Source: Streptomyces sp. NBC_00557
GTDB taxonomy: Bacteria > Actinomycetota > Actinomycetes > Streptomycetales > Streptomycetaceae
Assembly: GCF_036345995.1 (NCBI RefSeq)
Contig: NZ_CP107796.1
Coordinates: forward strand, 8,184,001 to 8,248,000
Length of the DNA: 64,000 bases
Reading direction: 5' to 3'
A program made the translations under genes and the position numbers. The number at the start of each line of letters is the position of its first letter. Positions within the stretch are counted from its first letter, which is position 1. The notes beneath the pieces were generated by a model. The model was not told the DNA's origin. It made no database searches and saw only the letters and a list, made by a program, of their open reading frames with translations. Shown here in pieces: positions 8,717-17,636 of the stretch.

Positions 8717-9535
8717 TCAGCGTGAGAGCGTGGCGACGGCCTGGGCGTGGATGCCGGGGGCGGCGGCCAGGAGGCTTTCGCTCTGTGGGGTCCAGGGGCG
8801 GCCCTCGGCGTCGGAGATCTGTCCGCCGGCCTCGGTGACGAGCAGTGCGCCGGGCAGCAGGTCCGCGCGGGCGCCGGCGAACTGCCAGAAGGCGTCGATG
8901 CGGCCGGCGGCCACGTTGGTCAGGTGCAGGGTCGCGGGCACGGCGGTGCGGACGACGAGCGCGTCGAAGAGCATCGCGGTGATCGAGGAGCCGACGCGGC
9001 GCACGACTTGCTCGTCCTCATCGGGCCGGGCCTGGCTGGTGGCCACGATGCTCAGGCCGAGGTCCGCGCTCTGGGAGACATGCAGCGGCCGCCCGTCGAG
9101 GTGGGCGCCCGCGCCGGTGAGCGCGGTGTAGGTCTCGCCGGTCAACGGCAGGTGGACCGCGGTGAGCACGGGCTGGTTGTCGCGCACGAGGGTGGCGGTC
9201 ACCGCCCACTCCGGCAGGGTGTGCAGGTGGTTGACGTTGCCTTCGGCCGGATCCACGACCCACCATTCGCCGGGCGGCAGCGCCCCGCCGTCGAGCTCGT
9301 TCTCCACCCAGCCGGCGTCCGGGCGCAGGCGCGTGAGGCGGGGGCGCAGGATGTCGAGGGCCGTGTCGTCGTTGGCGGCGAGGGCGTGCATCAGCTCTTC
9401 GCGGCTCTGGTAGCGGACCACCTCGCCGAAGCGCTCGCGCAGCGCCGAACCGGCCGCACGCACGGCGATCGCGGTCTGGGCGAGCAGATCGGCGTCGGAG
9501 GCGGCGGCGTCAGTGGTCTGAAGCGTTTCGGACAT
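8717..9535 (-). CDS. Inositol monophosphatase-family protein with altered metal-site motifs
   Basis: 272 residues, ATG at 9535 with an AAGGGAG box. The fold markers of the IMPase/CysQ family are in order, but the metal-binding motifs are changed. The first is WVENELDGG where GEE is usual. The second is VVDPAEGNVNHLH (residues 93-105) where DPLDGTxNF is usual. The third is GARADLLPGALLVTEAGG where WDxAxGxLxxxEAGG is usual. Acidic residues remain at D95 and E98, so activity is not excluded, but substrate or metal use should differ from classical enzymes. First gene of a two-gene unit, divergent from a LysR regulator. Confidence 0.8.
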   Translation of the reverse strand: MSETLQTTDAAASDADLLAQTAIAVRAAGSALRERFGEVVRYQSREELMHALAANDDTALDILRPRLTRLRPDAGWVENELDGGALPPGEWWVVDPAEGNVNHLHTLPEWAVTATLVRDNQPVLTAVHLPLTGETYTALTGAGAHLDGRPLHVSQSADLGLSIVATSQARPDEDEQVVRRVGSSITAMLFDALVVRTAVPATLHLTNVAAGRIDAFWQFAGARADLLPGALLVTEAGGQISDAEGRPWTPQSESLLAAAPGIHAQAVATLSR

Positions 9536-9642
9536 GGTGAACTCCCTTGTGAGTAGGGGGTGATGAGGCCGTTCGAGCCGGACTGTGCGCTCGGTTCAGC
9601 GCTCTGGTCTCGACGGTATACAGCCCCTTGATTAACCTCAAA

Positions 9643-9665
9643 TGCATGTAAAGCACGGCTAGGAT
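9643..9665 (+). promoter_or_regulatory. LysR box and leaderless-type promoter
   Basis: TGCATGTAAAGCA (9643-9655) fits the T-N11-A dyad recognised by LysR proteins. TAGGAT (9660-9665) is a good -10 box ending 7 bases before the LysR ATG at 9673, so that mRNA is probably leaderless. The dyad sits between the divergent genes. Confidence 0.5.
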
Positions 9666-9672
9666 TACTCAC

Positions 9673-10581
9673 ATGCAATTGGATTTGAATCTGCTGGCCG
9701 CGCTCGACGCGCTGCTGGAGGAGGGCAGTGTGGCCGGGGCGGCCGCACGCATGCATGTCACCGCCCCCGCGATGAGCCGGAGCCTGGGCCGAATCCGTCG
9801 CACGACCGGGGATCAGATCCTGGTGCGCACCGGCCGCACGATGACCCCGACGCCATACGCGATCGCCGTCCGGGAACAGGTGCACGAGCTGCTGCACCAG
9901 GTCCAGAGGGTGCTGGCACCGAGCCGTGAACTCGATCTGGCAACGTTGGAGCGCACCTTCACACTCCGCTGGCACGATTCCCTGGTCGCGTTGGGCGGCC
10001 CCGCGCTGCTCTCGGCCGTGCGCGGACAGGCGCCGGGCGTGCGGTTGCGCTTCGTCGCGGAATCGAGCATTGACACCCCCGAGTTGCGGCGTGGAGAGGT
10101 CGACCTGGAGGCGAACGCCAACCGGCCGAGCGCACCGGACATTCGTGCCGAGAAGGTGGGCGAGACCCGCCTCGTCATCGTGGTGAGGCAGGGGCACCCG
10201 CTCACTCGTGTCAGGACCATCACCGCGAAGCGGTACGCCGCCGCTGAGCACGTCACCGTCTCGCGACGGGGAAACCTCAGCAATGCCGTCGACGACGCCC
10301 TCGCGCGGCTCGGCCTCACCCGCCGCGTGGTGGCGACCGCGCCCACGGAAGCGGCCGCGCTGGAGTTCGCGCGCGACTCCGATCTCCTGATCAGCGTCCC
10401 TGAAGCCACCGCGGGGTCCGCGGTCGCCGGCCTCGGCCTGGCCGTGCTCCCCCTCCCGCTCGAACTGCCGTCGGCGCCGGTATACCTGTCATGGCATCAG
10501 CGCTACGACACCGACCACGCCCACGCCTGGCTGCGCGGGCTGGCGCGGACCGCGCTGGCCATGGGCGGAGCGTCGTCGTAG
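9673..10581 (+). CDS. LysR-family transcriptional regulator
   Basis: 302 residues. The first 60 carry the LysR winged helix-turn-helix (LDLNLLAALDALLEEGSVAG then MHVTAPAMSRSLGRIRRTTG), with the usual downstream arginine/proline wing VRTGRTMTPTPYA. Residues ~90-300 form the periplasmic-binding-like effector domain. It diverges from the IMPase-like/F420-reductase-like operon with a 137-bp gap holding a T-N11-A site, so it is likely the activator or repressor of that pair. No SD sequence is present; a -10 box 7 bases upstream supports translation from a leaderless mRNA. Confidence 0.9.
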   Translation: MQLDLNLLAALDALLEEGSVAGAAARMHVTAPAMSRSLGRIRRTTGDQILVRTGRTMTPTPYAIAVREQVHELLHQVQRVLAPSRELDLATLERTFTLRWHDSLVALGGPALLSAVRGQAPGVRLRFVAESSIDTPELRRGEVDLEANANRPSAPDIRAEKVGETRLVIVVRQGHPLTRVRTITAKRYAAAEHVTVSRRGNLSNAVDDALARLGLTRRVVATAPTEAAALEFARDSDLLISVPEATAGSAVAGLGLAVLPLPLELPSAPVYLSWHQRYDTDHAHAWLRGLARTALAMGGASS

Positions 10582-10875
10582 CCGGCGCCGGCCGGCTGCT
10601 TCACCCATACGTCCAGGCGACCACCTCGATGCCGCACGGCCGGCCGCTGTCCGCACCCGCATCAGAGAACCAACCCCGCCGGTAGGCGTGCACGACCGAG
10701 CTGAACGGGGCCGCGAAGCCCGAGCTTGCCGAGAAGGCAGGACACGAACGTCTCGACGGACTCCTGGCCGCCTACCCCCATGCTGCGTCGGCCGTGGGGT
10801 GGCCGGATCGATGCCTGTGGCTCACGATCGCTGACCTGTTCGCCCTGCTCGGTCTGTCGGTCGGTACAAGTCGCT
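10582..10875. other. Gap with a possible broken frame
   Basis: A plus-strand frame around 10700-10870 (PELAEKAGHERLDGLLAAYP) has coding-like composition but no start or RBS and runs into the convergent monooxygenase end. Not assigned. Confidence 0.25.
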
Positions 10876-11985
10876 TCAGGAGGCCGTCGCGGGAACGAGG
10901 TTGTCGAGTCCCTTCGCACTGCCCGTCGCGGCCTCGATCGAGCGCGGCAGCATGATGCTCTCGTAGGCGCGGACGGCGTCGTCGACGCTGGACTCGGTGA
11001 CCAGTGCGTGGGCGAGGTCGGCGCCGTCGAGCATGGCGAGGTTGGCGCCCAGCCCGACGGGTGGCATCAGGTGCGCGGCGTCGCCGAGCAGCGTGACGCC
11101 GGGAACGTGATCCCAGGTGTGCGGGGCGGGCAGGACGAACAGGGACCGGTGGATGAACCCGTGGTCGCCGTTGCGCAGGATGTAGCGCAGGCTCTCGTCC
11201 CAGTCGTCGAACAACCTCAACAGATATGTCCGCACGGCCCGCTGGTCGCCGAGGTCGACACCGGCGGCCTCATGCCAGTCCTTGGGCGCGCGGAGCGCGA
11301 TGTAGGCGCGGATGTGGCCGTTGCTGTTGCGCTGGGCGACCAAGGACCTGCCGGCGCCCTTCGCCAGCATCGATCCGTTGCCGACCAGCCGCGCGAGGTC
11401 GCGATGGCGGGTATCGCAGTGGTCGAACCCGGTCTCGACGAAGGTGACACCGGTGTAGCCGGGTGCGGCGGGCGACAGAGCCGGGCGCACGCGTGACCAG
11501 GCGCCGTCGGCACCGACCACCAGGTCGAAGTCCTCGGCGGTACCGTCACCGAACAGCAGCCGGCAGGTGCCGTCCGGCAGCGGGGCGACGCTGGTGACGG
11601 CACGGTCCCACCGCACCGTGCCCTCGGTGAGCGAGTCCAGGAGCAGACCACGCAGCTGGCCTCGGTCGATCTCCGGCCGTCCGCCGTCGGCGGACGGCCC
11701 CTGCTGCGCCAGGAGGGCGGCGGTGGCGAAGTCGAGCACGCGCCACTCGTCTCCTTCGGGGCGGGCGAGGGCGTGGAATCGGTCGAGGAGCCCCGCCGCA
11801 CCGAGGGCGGCCTGGCCGGTGTCGGGATGCATGTCGAGGGAGCCGCCCTGCGGGCGGGAATCGGCGGATGCCTCGCGTTCGAAGACGGTGACGGAGCGGC
11901 CGTGTTGCTGGAGGACTCGGGCGCAGGTGAGGCCGCCGAGGCCGGCGCCGACAATCGCGATGCGGGGATCACGAGCAGGGTTCAT
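10876..11985 (-). CDS. FAD-dependent monooxygenase (PHBH/TetX-like)
   Basis: 369 residues from the ATG at 11985 with GAGGGGC before it. The first FAD-binding motif is IAVGAGLGGLTCARVLQ-like (residues 9-25, GxGxxG). The Asp-Gly motif DLVVGADGAWSRVR lies mid-protein and the second FAD motif GVTLLGDAAHLMPPVGLGAN near residue 300. These three in order define class A flavoprotein hydroxylases. The early RPQGGSLDMHPDTG and the close of the FAD domain are most like the TetX/aromatic-hydroxylase branch. It hydroxylates or inactivates an aromatic or polyketide-like substrate using NAD(P)H and O2; the substrate is unknown. Divergent from a TetR repressor, a usual arrangement for resistance or detoxification enzymes. 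Confidence 0.85.
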   Translation of the reverse strand: MNPARDPRIAIVGAGLGGLTCARVLQQHGRSVTVFEREASADSRPQGGSLDMHPDTGQAALGAAGLLDRFHALARPEGDEWRVLDFATAALLAQQGPSADGGRPEIDRGQLRGLLLDSLTEGTVRWDRAVTSVAPLPDGTCRLLFGDGTAEDFDLVVGADGAWSRVRPALSPAAPGYTGVTFVETGFDHCDTRHRDLARLVGNGSMLAKGAGRSLVAQRNSNGHIRAYIALRAPKDWHEAAGVDLGDQRAVRTYLLRLFDDWDESLRYILRNGDHGFIHRSLFVLPAPHTWDHVPGVTLLGDAAHLMPPVGLGANLAMLDGADLAHALVTESSVDDAVRAYESIMLPRSIEAATGSAKGLDNLVPATAS

Positions 11986-12109
11986 GGGAGTGCCCCTCGG
12001 GAGGTGGGTGAGCCGCCGGGAGGCCCGGCACGACCAAGAAAGCACACTCGGTAAATAAGCGCAATGACTAAACTTTTGCAGCGACTGCACTTCGAGGTAC
12101 GGTGGGCGA

Positions 12110-12703
12110 GTGACCGAACCGACCGGGCGCCGCGAGCGCAAGAAGGCCCAGACCCGCCAGTCCCTGGCCGACGCCGCGCTTGAGCTCTTCCTCGAGCGCG
12201 GCTACGACCAGGTCGGCGTCAAGGACGTCGCCGACCGTGCCGACGTCTCGGTGACCACCCTGTTCAAACACTTCTCCTGCAAGGAAGCCCTGGTCTTCGA
12301 TCAGGACGACGAACTGGAGGCAGAACTCGTCGCCGCCGTGCGCGAACGCCCCCCGGGCCAGTCGATCCCGCAGGCGCTGCGCGAGCACCTCCTGCTGAAA
12401 CAGGCCCAACTCGCCGTCCACGCCACCGACCCGCGGTTCGCCGACTTCACGCGCCTGGTGCAGGAGACCCCCGCGCTGCGCGACTACGCCCACCGCATGT
12501 GGACGCGCCACGAAGCGGCCCTGGCCAGGGCCGTCGCCGAGGCGGTGGGTGCGCCCGAGGATGACGTCAGCTGCGCCGCCCTGGCCCGTTTCGCCCTTGA
12601 GGCCCGCAGCCTCATCCTGCAGCATGCCGAACCGCGCCGAGCCGCCGACGAGGTCTTCGCGCTGCTCGAACACGGCTGGGCAGCCTCCCATCCGAGCAAC
12701 TGA
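12110..12703 (+). CDS. TetR-family regulator of the divergent monooxygenase
   Basis: 197 residues, GTG start. A basic leader TGRRERKKAQTRQ precedes the HTH (SLADAALELFLERGYDQVGV then ADVSVTTLFKHFSCKEALVF, residues ~17-60). The recognition-helix context VTTLFKHF is typical TetR. The C-terminal domain is Ala-rich and helical. The 124-bp gap to the divergent FAD monooxygenase has an unusually AT-rich core (about 12052-12085), where both promoters and the operator should lie. I could not define a clean palindrome there. Confidence 0.88.
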   Translation: MTEPTGRRERKKAQTRQSLADAALELFLERGYDQVGVKDVADRADVSVTTLFKHFSCKEALVFDQDDELEAELVAAVRERPPGQSIPQALREHLLLKQAQLAVHATDPRFADFTRLVQETPALRDYAHRMWTRHEAALARAVAEAVGAPEDDVSCAALARFALEARSLILQHAEPRRAADEVFALLEHGWAASHPSN

Positions 12704-12974
12704 CCGGGCTGCCAGGCGCCCCGCTGTGCGCGGTGGCGGTGCACGCTCGGGACCCTCGGTGAGGCCCTCCGCGAGGTGTCCTCCCTCGATACCCCGTTGG
12801 CCGGCGTAAGACGACCGGAACCGGATCGACTTCTCCCGGGGCGGGTCGCCGTGCCCGACAACGAGATGTGACGAGGCGTCCGCCGATCTGCGCAAGCCCT
12901 GACGGGTCGTTTCGGAACTTTGCGCTGCATCGGGGGTTCGGCGCGCGGAGGCCGGCGTCGGGGGCTCATGGCGT

Positions 12975-13105
12975 TTCCTCACGCCGCTGTACGTCGGCTC
13001 GGCGCTCAACCCGGTCAACAGCTCGTTGATCGCGCACCGCCGCCGGTCTGCTGCGGACCTTCGGGTACGTCGGCTCGATCGCCTCCCCGCTGGTCACCGT
13101 GACAG
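12975..13105 (+). pseudogene. Remnant of an MFS transporter
   Basis: One frame reads LTPLYVGSALNPVNSSLIA, the first helix of drug-efflux MFS proteins (typically ..PLYVAALLNPLNSSMIA). It is followed after a frame change by LLRTFGYVGSIASPLVTV, which resembles a late MFS segment (..RTVGYLGSIASSAV..). The roughly 350 residues expected between them are missing, so this is a large internal deletion. Confidence 0.5.
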
Positions 13106-13560
13106 CAGTGGCATGCGCGCGGCCTGTGCTGCCTGTGCGGCGAGCGGGGTGTCATCGACCACGTCCACGTCGTGGACCGTCAATCGCTTCCATGCAGTCG
13201 TGCGGCCTCGGGGACGGCCGGCCAGGTCACTTGCGTCCGGTCTGGGGAGTCCGAGCCGTAGGCACTGAAGATGGCGTAGCTGCCCAGGCTCGCAGGCTCC
13301 GGCTTGGTCCGCGCGGTGCCTCCCATGGCTCCGGACAGGATGCCCAGGATCACCCCCCGGCGTCCGTGATCCGCGTCAGTGTCTCCTCGATGCCGTCCAG
13401 GACTCGGTAGTGCTCCGAGGCCCTGATGTCGCCTCCGGGTGCCGCAGGTGCGCGGCGTACAGCCGGGCCGGCTCGTCGTGGGTCGGATCGCGCCCGGGTA
13501 CGGCTCGGAAGGTTGGTTTCCTGGACGAAGGGGATCGGGGCGGCGAGGTCGTAGAGGCCT
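13106..13560 (-). pseudogene. Decayed HAD-superfamily hydrolase
   Basis: Reading downstream on the minus strand and changing frame several times gives PTHDEPARLYAAHLRHPEA, then DGIEETLTRITDAGG, then VILGILSGAMGGTARTKPEP and YAIFSAYGSDSPDRTQVTWP, and finally DVVDDTPLAAQAAQAARM. This is the cap-to-C-terminus order of phosphoglycolate-phosphatase-like HAD enzymes, whose last motif is VVGDTPLDVxAAxAAG. At least three frameshifts are needed and the N-terminal DxDxT nucleophile motif is not found, so it cannot be functional. Confidence 0.6.
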
Positions 13561-13787
13561 GGCTCCGAGCAGGGGTAAGGCGTCCATCTCGCCGGTGGCG
13601 GCGAGGAGGGCGCCGTGGCAAGTGCCGGATCCCGTGGATGGTTTCCGGGGTGGTGGCGTGGGGGCTTCTGTCGTGAACCAGTCCAGTGCGGGGTGGGTCT
13701 GCGCGGCGTGTCCTGCCGGTTTCGCGGCGATGGCTCGGTGCGGCTGAAAAAGCCGAACAGGGGGACTTGACGCCTCACAGGCCCAGT

Positions 13788-13799
13788 GAGAACGTTCTC
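13788..13799. promoter_or_regulatory. LacI-type operator O1
   Basis: Perfect 12-bp palindrome GAGAACGTTCTC with a central CG, as typical of LacI-family sites. It lies about 205 bp upstream of the ABC importer start. Its centre is 27 bp from O2. Confidence 0.7.
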
Positions 13800-13813
13800 T
13801 CACCCCCCGGATG

Positions 13814-13827
13814 GGAGAACGTTCTCC
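13814..13827. promoter_or_regulatory. LacI-type operator O2
   Basis: Perfect 14-bp palindrome GGAGAACGTTCTCC sharing its 12-bp core with O1. Two identical cores upstream of an operon encoding a LacI protein make autoregulation likely. Confidence 0.72.
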
Positions 13828-14004
13828 GATGTAGGGGAAGGGCGGCGCGCTGCACTCGCGATCACTCAGGTGTCACGGTCTCGGACGCCGGCCGCTGCCT
13901 TCCAGCTCCAGCGCCCATGTCATCTCACTCGCACCACCGTCCGTTCCACGACTCGGAATCGGACGTCAGCCCGCGCACCATGTCCCAGCCTGCTTGGAGG
14001 AGCA

Positions 14005-14856
14005 ATGACGAAGTTCGGTTCGGCACGGGGGGTGATCGCCGCGGTCGCCCTGTCGCTGCTCACCGCTACCGGCTGCAGTGCCGGTTCGGCGGCCGGTACG
14101 GGCGGGTCGTCCGCGACGTCGGCAGGGGTCGCCCAGGCGGGTGTCCTGAAGATCGGTACCTCGAACAACATGAAGCCCTACGCGTACGAGGAGAACGGCA
14201 AGCTGACCGGCTTCGAGATCGATCTCATCTCGGCAGCCGCGAAGAGGCTCGGGCTTCAGCCGCAGATCGTGTCGCTGGACTTCTCGGGACTGCTGCCCGC
14301 GGTCAGCAACCGGCAGTTCGATGTGGCCGCCGCGGCGATCGGCATCACCGCGCCGCGCAAGAAGATGGTCGACTTCTCCGACGGCTATCTCGCCGGCTAT
14401 TTCGGCGTCCTCACCAGACCGGACAGCGGGATCACCTCCGCCGTCGCGAGCGTGAAGGGCAAGCGGATCGCCGTACTGCAGGGCTCCATCGAGGACGCCA
14501 ACGCCGGCACGTTCCTTCCGGGCGCGGACATCGTGAGGTTCCCTGACGACAACTCCGCCGACCTGGCGCTGAAGAACAACCGGGTCGCCGGATTCTTCAA
14601 CGACTTCGAACCGAACCTCGGCATCGCCGAGAAGTACTCCGACCTGCACCTCAAGCAGCCGATCACCATCCCGGCCACCGCGTTCCCCGCCGGCTGGGCG
14701 GTACGCAAGGGCAACACCAAGCTGGCCGGCCGGCTCAACGGCGCGCTCAAGCAGCTGGTCGGTGACGGCACCTGGCTGAAGCTGTACAAGAAGTACTTCC
14801 CGCAGGATCCGGTCCCCACCGGCAGCCAGCTGCCCCCGTACACCGCCAAGGGGTAG
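14005..14856 (+). CDS. Amino-acid-type ABC transporter substrate-binding lipoprotein
   Basis: 283 residues from the ATG at 14005 with GGAGG six bases upstream. The signal peptide ends in a lipobox LLTATGC (Cys24), so the protein should be a lipid-anchored receptor outside the membrane. The mature part is a family 3 periplasmic-binding fold: KIGTSNNMKPYAYEENGKLT, FEIDLISAAAKRLGL, DVAAAAIGITAPRKKMVDFS and a C-terminal LKLYKKYFPQDPVP. The family binds polar amino acids, opines or amino-acid derivatives. First gene of a cluster with permease, ATPase and LacI regulator, 3 bp before the permease start. A longer in-frame start at 13786 would run through the operators and is rejected. Confidence 0.9.
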   Translation: MTKFGSARGVIAAVALSLLTATGCSAGSAAGTGGSSATSAGVAQAGVLKIGTSNNMKPYAYEENGKLTGFEIDLISAAAKRLGLQPQIVSLDFSGLLPAVSNRQFDVAAAAIGITAPRKKMVDFSDGYLAGYFGVLTRPDSGITSAVASVKGKRIAVLQGSIEDANAGTFLPGADIVRFPDDNSADLALKNNRVAGFFNDFEPNLGIAEKYSDLHLKQPITIPATAFPAGWAVRKGNTKLAGRLNGALKQLVGDGTWLKLYKKYFPQDPVPTGSQLPPYTAKG

Positions 14857-14858
14857 TC

Positions 14859-15608
14859 ATGAACGCACTCCTGCACAACTTCTTCGACTGGCAGCTGATC
14901 GGGCAGGTGCTGCCGGACCTGCTCACCTACGGGCTGCGCAACACGCTGGTCCTCGCGGTGTCCTCCGCGCTGCTGGGCAGCGTCATCGGGATGGTACTGG
15001 CGATCATGGGCCTGTCGCACCGCTGGTGGCTGCGTCTGCCCGCACGGGTCTACACCGACCTCTTCAGAGGTCTGCCTGCGGCACTGACCATCCTGATCGT
15101 CGGCGAGGGCGTTTTCTCCGCGCAGATCAGCTGGCTGACCTCGCCGTACCCGGTGGCCGTCCTGGCCATGAGCCTGATGTCCGGTGCGTACATCGGCGAG
15201 ATCTTCCGCTCGGGCATCCAGAGCGTGGACAAGGGCCAGGGCGAGGCCTGCCGGGCCCTCGGGCTCACGCACGGCCAGTCGCTGCGCCTGGTGGTGGTGC
15301 CGCAGGGCGTGCGCAGGGTCCTGCCGGCGATGGTCAACCAGTTCATCGCCATCATCAAGGACTCCAGCCTGGTGTACTTCCTGGGCCTGGTCACCAGCCA
15401 GCGAGAGCTGTTCCGCATCGGTCAGGACGACTCGATGACGACCGGCAACCTCTCCCCGCTGCTGGCCACCGGCCTGTGCTATCTGCTGCTGACGGTGCCG
15501 CTGACCCACTTGGTCAACTACATCGACCGGAGGCTGCGTGAGGGCTCCCGCCCGGCCGCGGCGGTCCAGGAGCCGTCCCTCGTCGATCCGAAGGAGGCGC
15601 TGGCATGA
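14859..15608 (+). CDS. Amino-acid-type ABC transporter permease
   Basis: 249 residues with about five membrane helices. It opens with the HisM/GlnP-type segment [20 protein letters not shown]. The cytoplasmic EAA loop is intact: [20 protein letters not shown] followed by [16 protein letters not shown], the surface that contacts the ATPase. A single permease gene implies a homodimeric channel. An AAGGGG box lies over the end of the preceding gene, and its own TGA overlaps the ATPase start (ATGA at 15605). Confidence 0.9.
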   Translation: MNALLHNFFDWQLIGQVLPDLLTYGLRNTLVLAVSSALLGSVIGMVLAIMGLSHRWWLRLPARVYTDLFRGLPAALTILIVGEGVFSAQISWLTSPYPVAVLAMSLMSGAYIGEIFRSGIQSVDKGQGEACRALGLTHGQSLRLVVVPQGVRRVLPAMVNQFIAIIKDSSLVYFLGLVTSQRELFRIGQDDSMTTGNLSPLLATGLCYLLLTVPLTHLVNYIDRRLREGSRPAAAVQEPSLVDPKEALA

Positions 15609-16375
15609 CGACGCCGGACGTGACAGTTCCCCCCGACTCGCGGCGCTACGAGGGAACTTCGCTGGAAGCCCGCGATGTGCGGATGCGGTTCGGGCCGGTT
15701 GAGGTACTGCGCGGTGCCGACCTGCTCGCCCCGGCCGGCGAGGTGGTGTGCGTCATCGGCCCGTCCGGTTCGGGAAAGTCGACGCTGCTGCGCTGCCTGA
15801 ACGGGCTGGAGACCCGCTCGTCGGGGCAGATCCTGCTCGGCGGCGAGGACACCTCGACCATGGACGTCAACATGCTGCGCCAGCGGGTCGGCATGGTCTT
15901 CCAGCACTTCAACCTCTTCCCCCACAAGACCGCGGAGCAGAACATCACGCTCGCGCTGCGGCATGTGAAGAAGATGCCCCAGCAGGAGGCGGAGGCGATC
16001 GCCCGCCGGCGGTTGCGGGACGTGGGCCTGGCCGAGCGCGCGGGACACCGGCCGGCCCAGCTGTCCGGCGGCCAGCAGCAGCGGGTCGCCATCGCCCGGG
16101 CACTGGCCATGGAGCCGCAGGTGATGCTCTTCGACGAGGTCACCAGCGCGCTCGACCCGGAGCTGGTCAAGGGAATCCTCCAGTTGATGGCAGACTTGGC
16201 ACGAGGTGGCATGACGATGATCGTCGTGACGCACGAGATGGGGTTCGCCCGGAAGGTCGCCGACACGGTGGTGTTCATGGACGCGGGGGTCGTGGTGGAA
16301 TCGGGGACGCCCGAACAGATCTTTGACGCGCCCACGTCGCCGCGGCTGAAGAACTTCCTCTCCCAGGTGCTGTGA
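15605..16375 (+). CDS. Amino-acid-type ABC transporter ATPase (GlnQ-like)
   Basis: 256 residues. Walker A is GPSGSGKST (52-60), followed by a Q-loop in [17 protein letters not shown], signature LSGGQQQR, Walker [15 protein letters not shown] and the switch His in VTHEMGFA. The FNLFPH context is diagnostic of polar amino-acid importers. It is translationally coupled to the permease (ATGA overlap) and to the LacI gene after it (TGATG). Confidence 0.92.
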   Translation: MTTPDVTVPPDSRRYEGTSLEARDVRMRFGPVEVLRGADLLAPAGEVVCVIGPSGSGKSTLLRCLNGLETRSSGQILLGGEDTSTMDVNMLRQRVGMVFQHFNLFPHKTAEQNITLALRHVKKMPQQEAEAIARRRLRDVGLAERAGHRPAQLSGGQQQRVAIARALAMEPQVMLFDEVTSALDPELVKGILQLMADLARGGMTMIVVTHEMGFARKVADTVVFMDAGVVVESGTPEQIFDAPTSPRLKNFLSQVL

Positions 16376-17487
16376 TGTCGGCCGGTACAGGAGCCTCGAG
16401 TGGGCGCCGGCGTCCCACGGTGGCCGACGTCGCCCGCGAGGCAGGGGTATCGGTGGCCACGGCCGGCCGGGCGCTGGGCAACTACGGCCGCGTCCGGGCG
16501 GACCTGCGCGCCCGGGTACAAGCGGCCGCGGACCGGCTGGGGTACTCGCCCAACGCCGTGGCGCGCAGCATGCGTTCCGGCGGCACGCGCAGCATCGGCT
16601 TCGTCGGCGCCGACATCTCCAACCCCTACTTCGCCACCGCGATGCGCGGCCTGTGCGACGTGGCCCGTGAGCAGGGCTACGAGCCGATCCTGGCCAACAG
16701 CGACGACCGGCTCGAGGTGGAGCGCGCCGCCGTCAACGTCCTGCTGGACAAGCAGGTCGAGGGCATCGTCGTGGCACCGACCTCGGTCACCGACGTCGCC
16801 CACCTCAAGCGGGCGCAGGAACTGGGTGTGCCCATCGTCCTGCTCGACCGGCCCATCGGTACGCTCGACGCCGACAGCGTGGTGATCGACAACGAGGCGG
16901 CCGCCTACGAGGCGGTGTCGCACCTGCTCGAGCTCGGCCACCGGCGCGTCGGTCTGCTGGCCTGCGTCGACCCGGAGGAGAGCCCGGAACTGGTGGCGCG
17001 CGGCGGCACGGGGCGGCTGGCGGTGCTGGGCGCGGCCCGTCCGTCCATCGACCGTATCCGGGGCTACCTCGCCGCCGTGGACGACCACCGGGCGACCTCC
17101 TCGGCCGAGCTGATCCAGTACACGCCGCTCAGCGACACGGCGCAGGCCCAGCGCCATGCGGAGACCCTGCTGAAGCTGGAGCAGCCGCCCACCGCCGTCT
17201 TCGCCACCGACAACGTCACCACGCAGGGCCTTTTCATGGCGGCGCGCCGGTGCGGGCTGGCCATCCCCGGCGACCTCTCACTGGTCGGCTTCGACGACCT
17301 GGACTGGACGACGCTCGTCGACCCGCCGCTCACCGTGGTGGCCCAGTCACCGCTGGCCATGGGCCGCGCCGCAGCGGAACGACTCTTCGAACGGATCAAG
17401 GGCGACGACCGCCCCGCCGAGCGGCTCGTGCTGCCGACCGAGCTGATCGTCCGCTCCAGCACCGCCGGGCACGGACAGGGTGCGTAA
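16375..17487 (+). CDS. LacI-family regulator of the cluster
   Basis: 370 residues. The ATG at 16375 overlaps the ATPase stop in TGATG; a GTG one codon earlier is also possible. The N-terminal HTH (PTVADVAREAGVSVATAGRA, about residues 14-33) is followed by the hinge helix (YSPNAVARSMRSG) that inserts at the central CG of a LacI operator. The effector domain contains IGFVGADISNPYF, VPIVLLDRP and the late GFDDLDW motif. It has an unusual insertion around residues 200-225 (LVARGGTGRLAVLGAARPSI). It very likely binds the paired GAGAACGTTCTC palindromes upstream of the importer. The inducer is probably the imported compound or a metabolite of it. Confidence 0.9.
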   Translation: MSAGTGASSGRRRPTVADVAREAGVSVATAGRALGNYGRVRADLRARVQAAADRLGYSPNAVARSMRSGGTRSIGFVGADISNPYFATAMRGLCDVAREQGYEPILANSDDRLEVERAAVNVLLDKQVEGIVVAPTSVTDVAHLKRAQELGVPIVLLDRPIGTLDADSVVIDNEAAAYEAVSHLLELGHRRVGLLACVDPEESPELVARGGTGRLAVLGAARPSIDRIRGYLAAVDDHRATSSAELIQYTPLSDTAQAQRHAETLLKLEQPPTAVFATDNVTTQGLFMAARRCGLAIPGDLSLVGFDDLDWTTLVDPPLTVVAQSPLAMGRAAAERLFERIKGDDRPAERLVLPTELIVRSSTAGHGQGA

Positions 17488-17636
17488 GCGCCCCGTCTGA
17501 TCCGCCCCACACCCACCCCACCCCACTCCATCCCCGGCGGGAGCGCCTCCGGCGCACCGTACCCAGCCCACGGCAGGCGCTGTGCCCACGTGGGCACCAC
17601 GGCCATGCCTGCCACCGGAACATCGAGAGGTTCTCC

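Noticed and set aside
11986..12109. A TetR palindrome between the monooxygenase and its TetR gene
   Set aside because: Only weak 4-5 base dyads (GCAA..TTGC) were found in the AT-rich core, not enough to call an operator.
13786..14004. Upstream in-frame start for the amino-acid-binding protein
   Set aside because: It would translate through both LacI palindromes and destroy the lipoprotein signal; GGAGG sits at the ATG at 14005.
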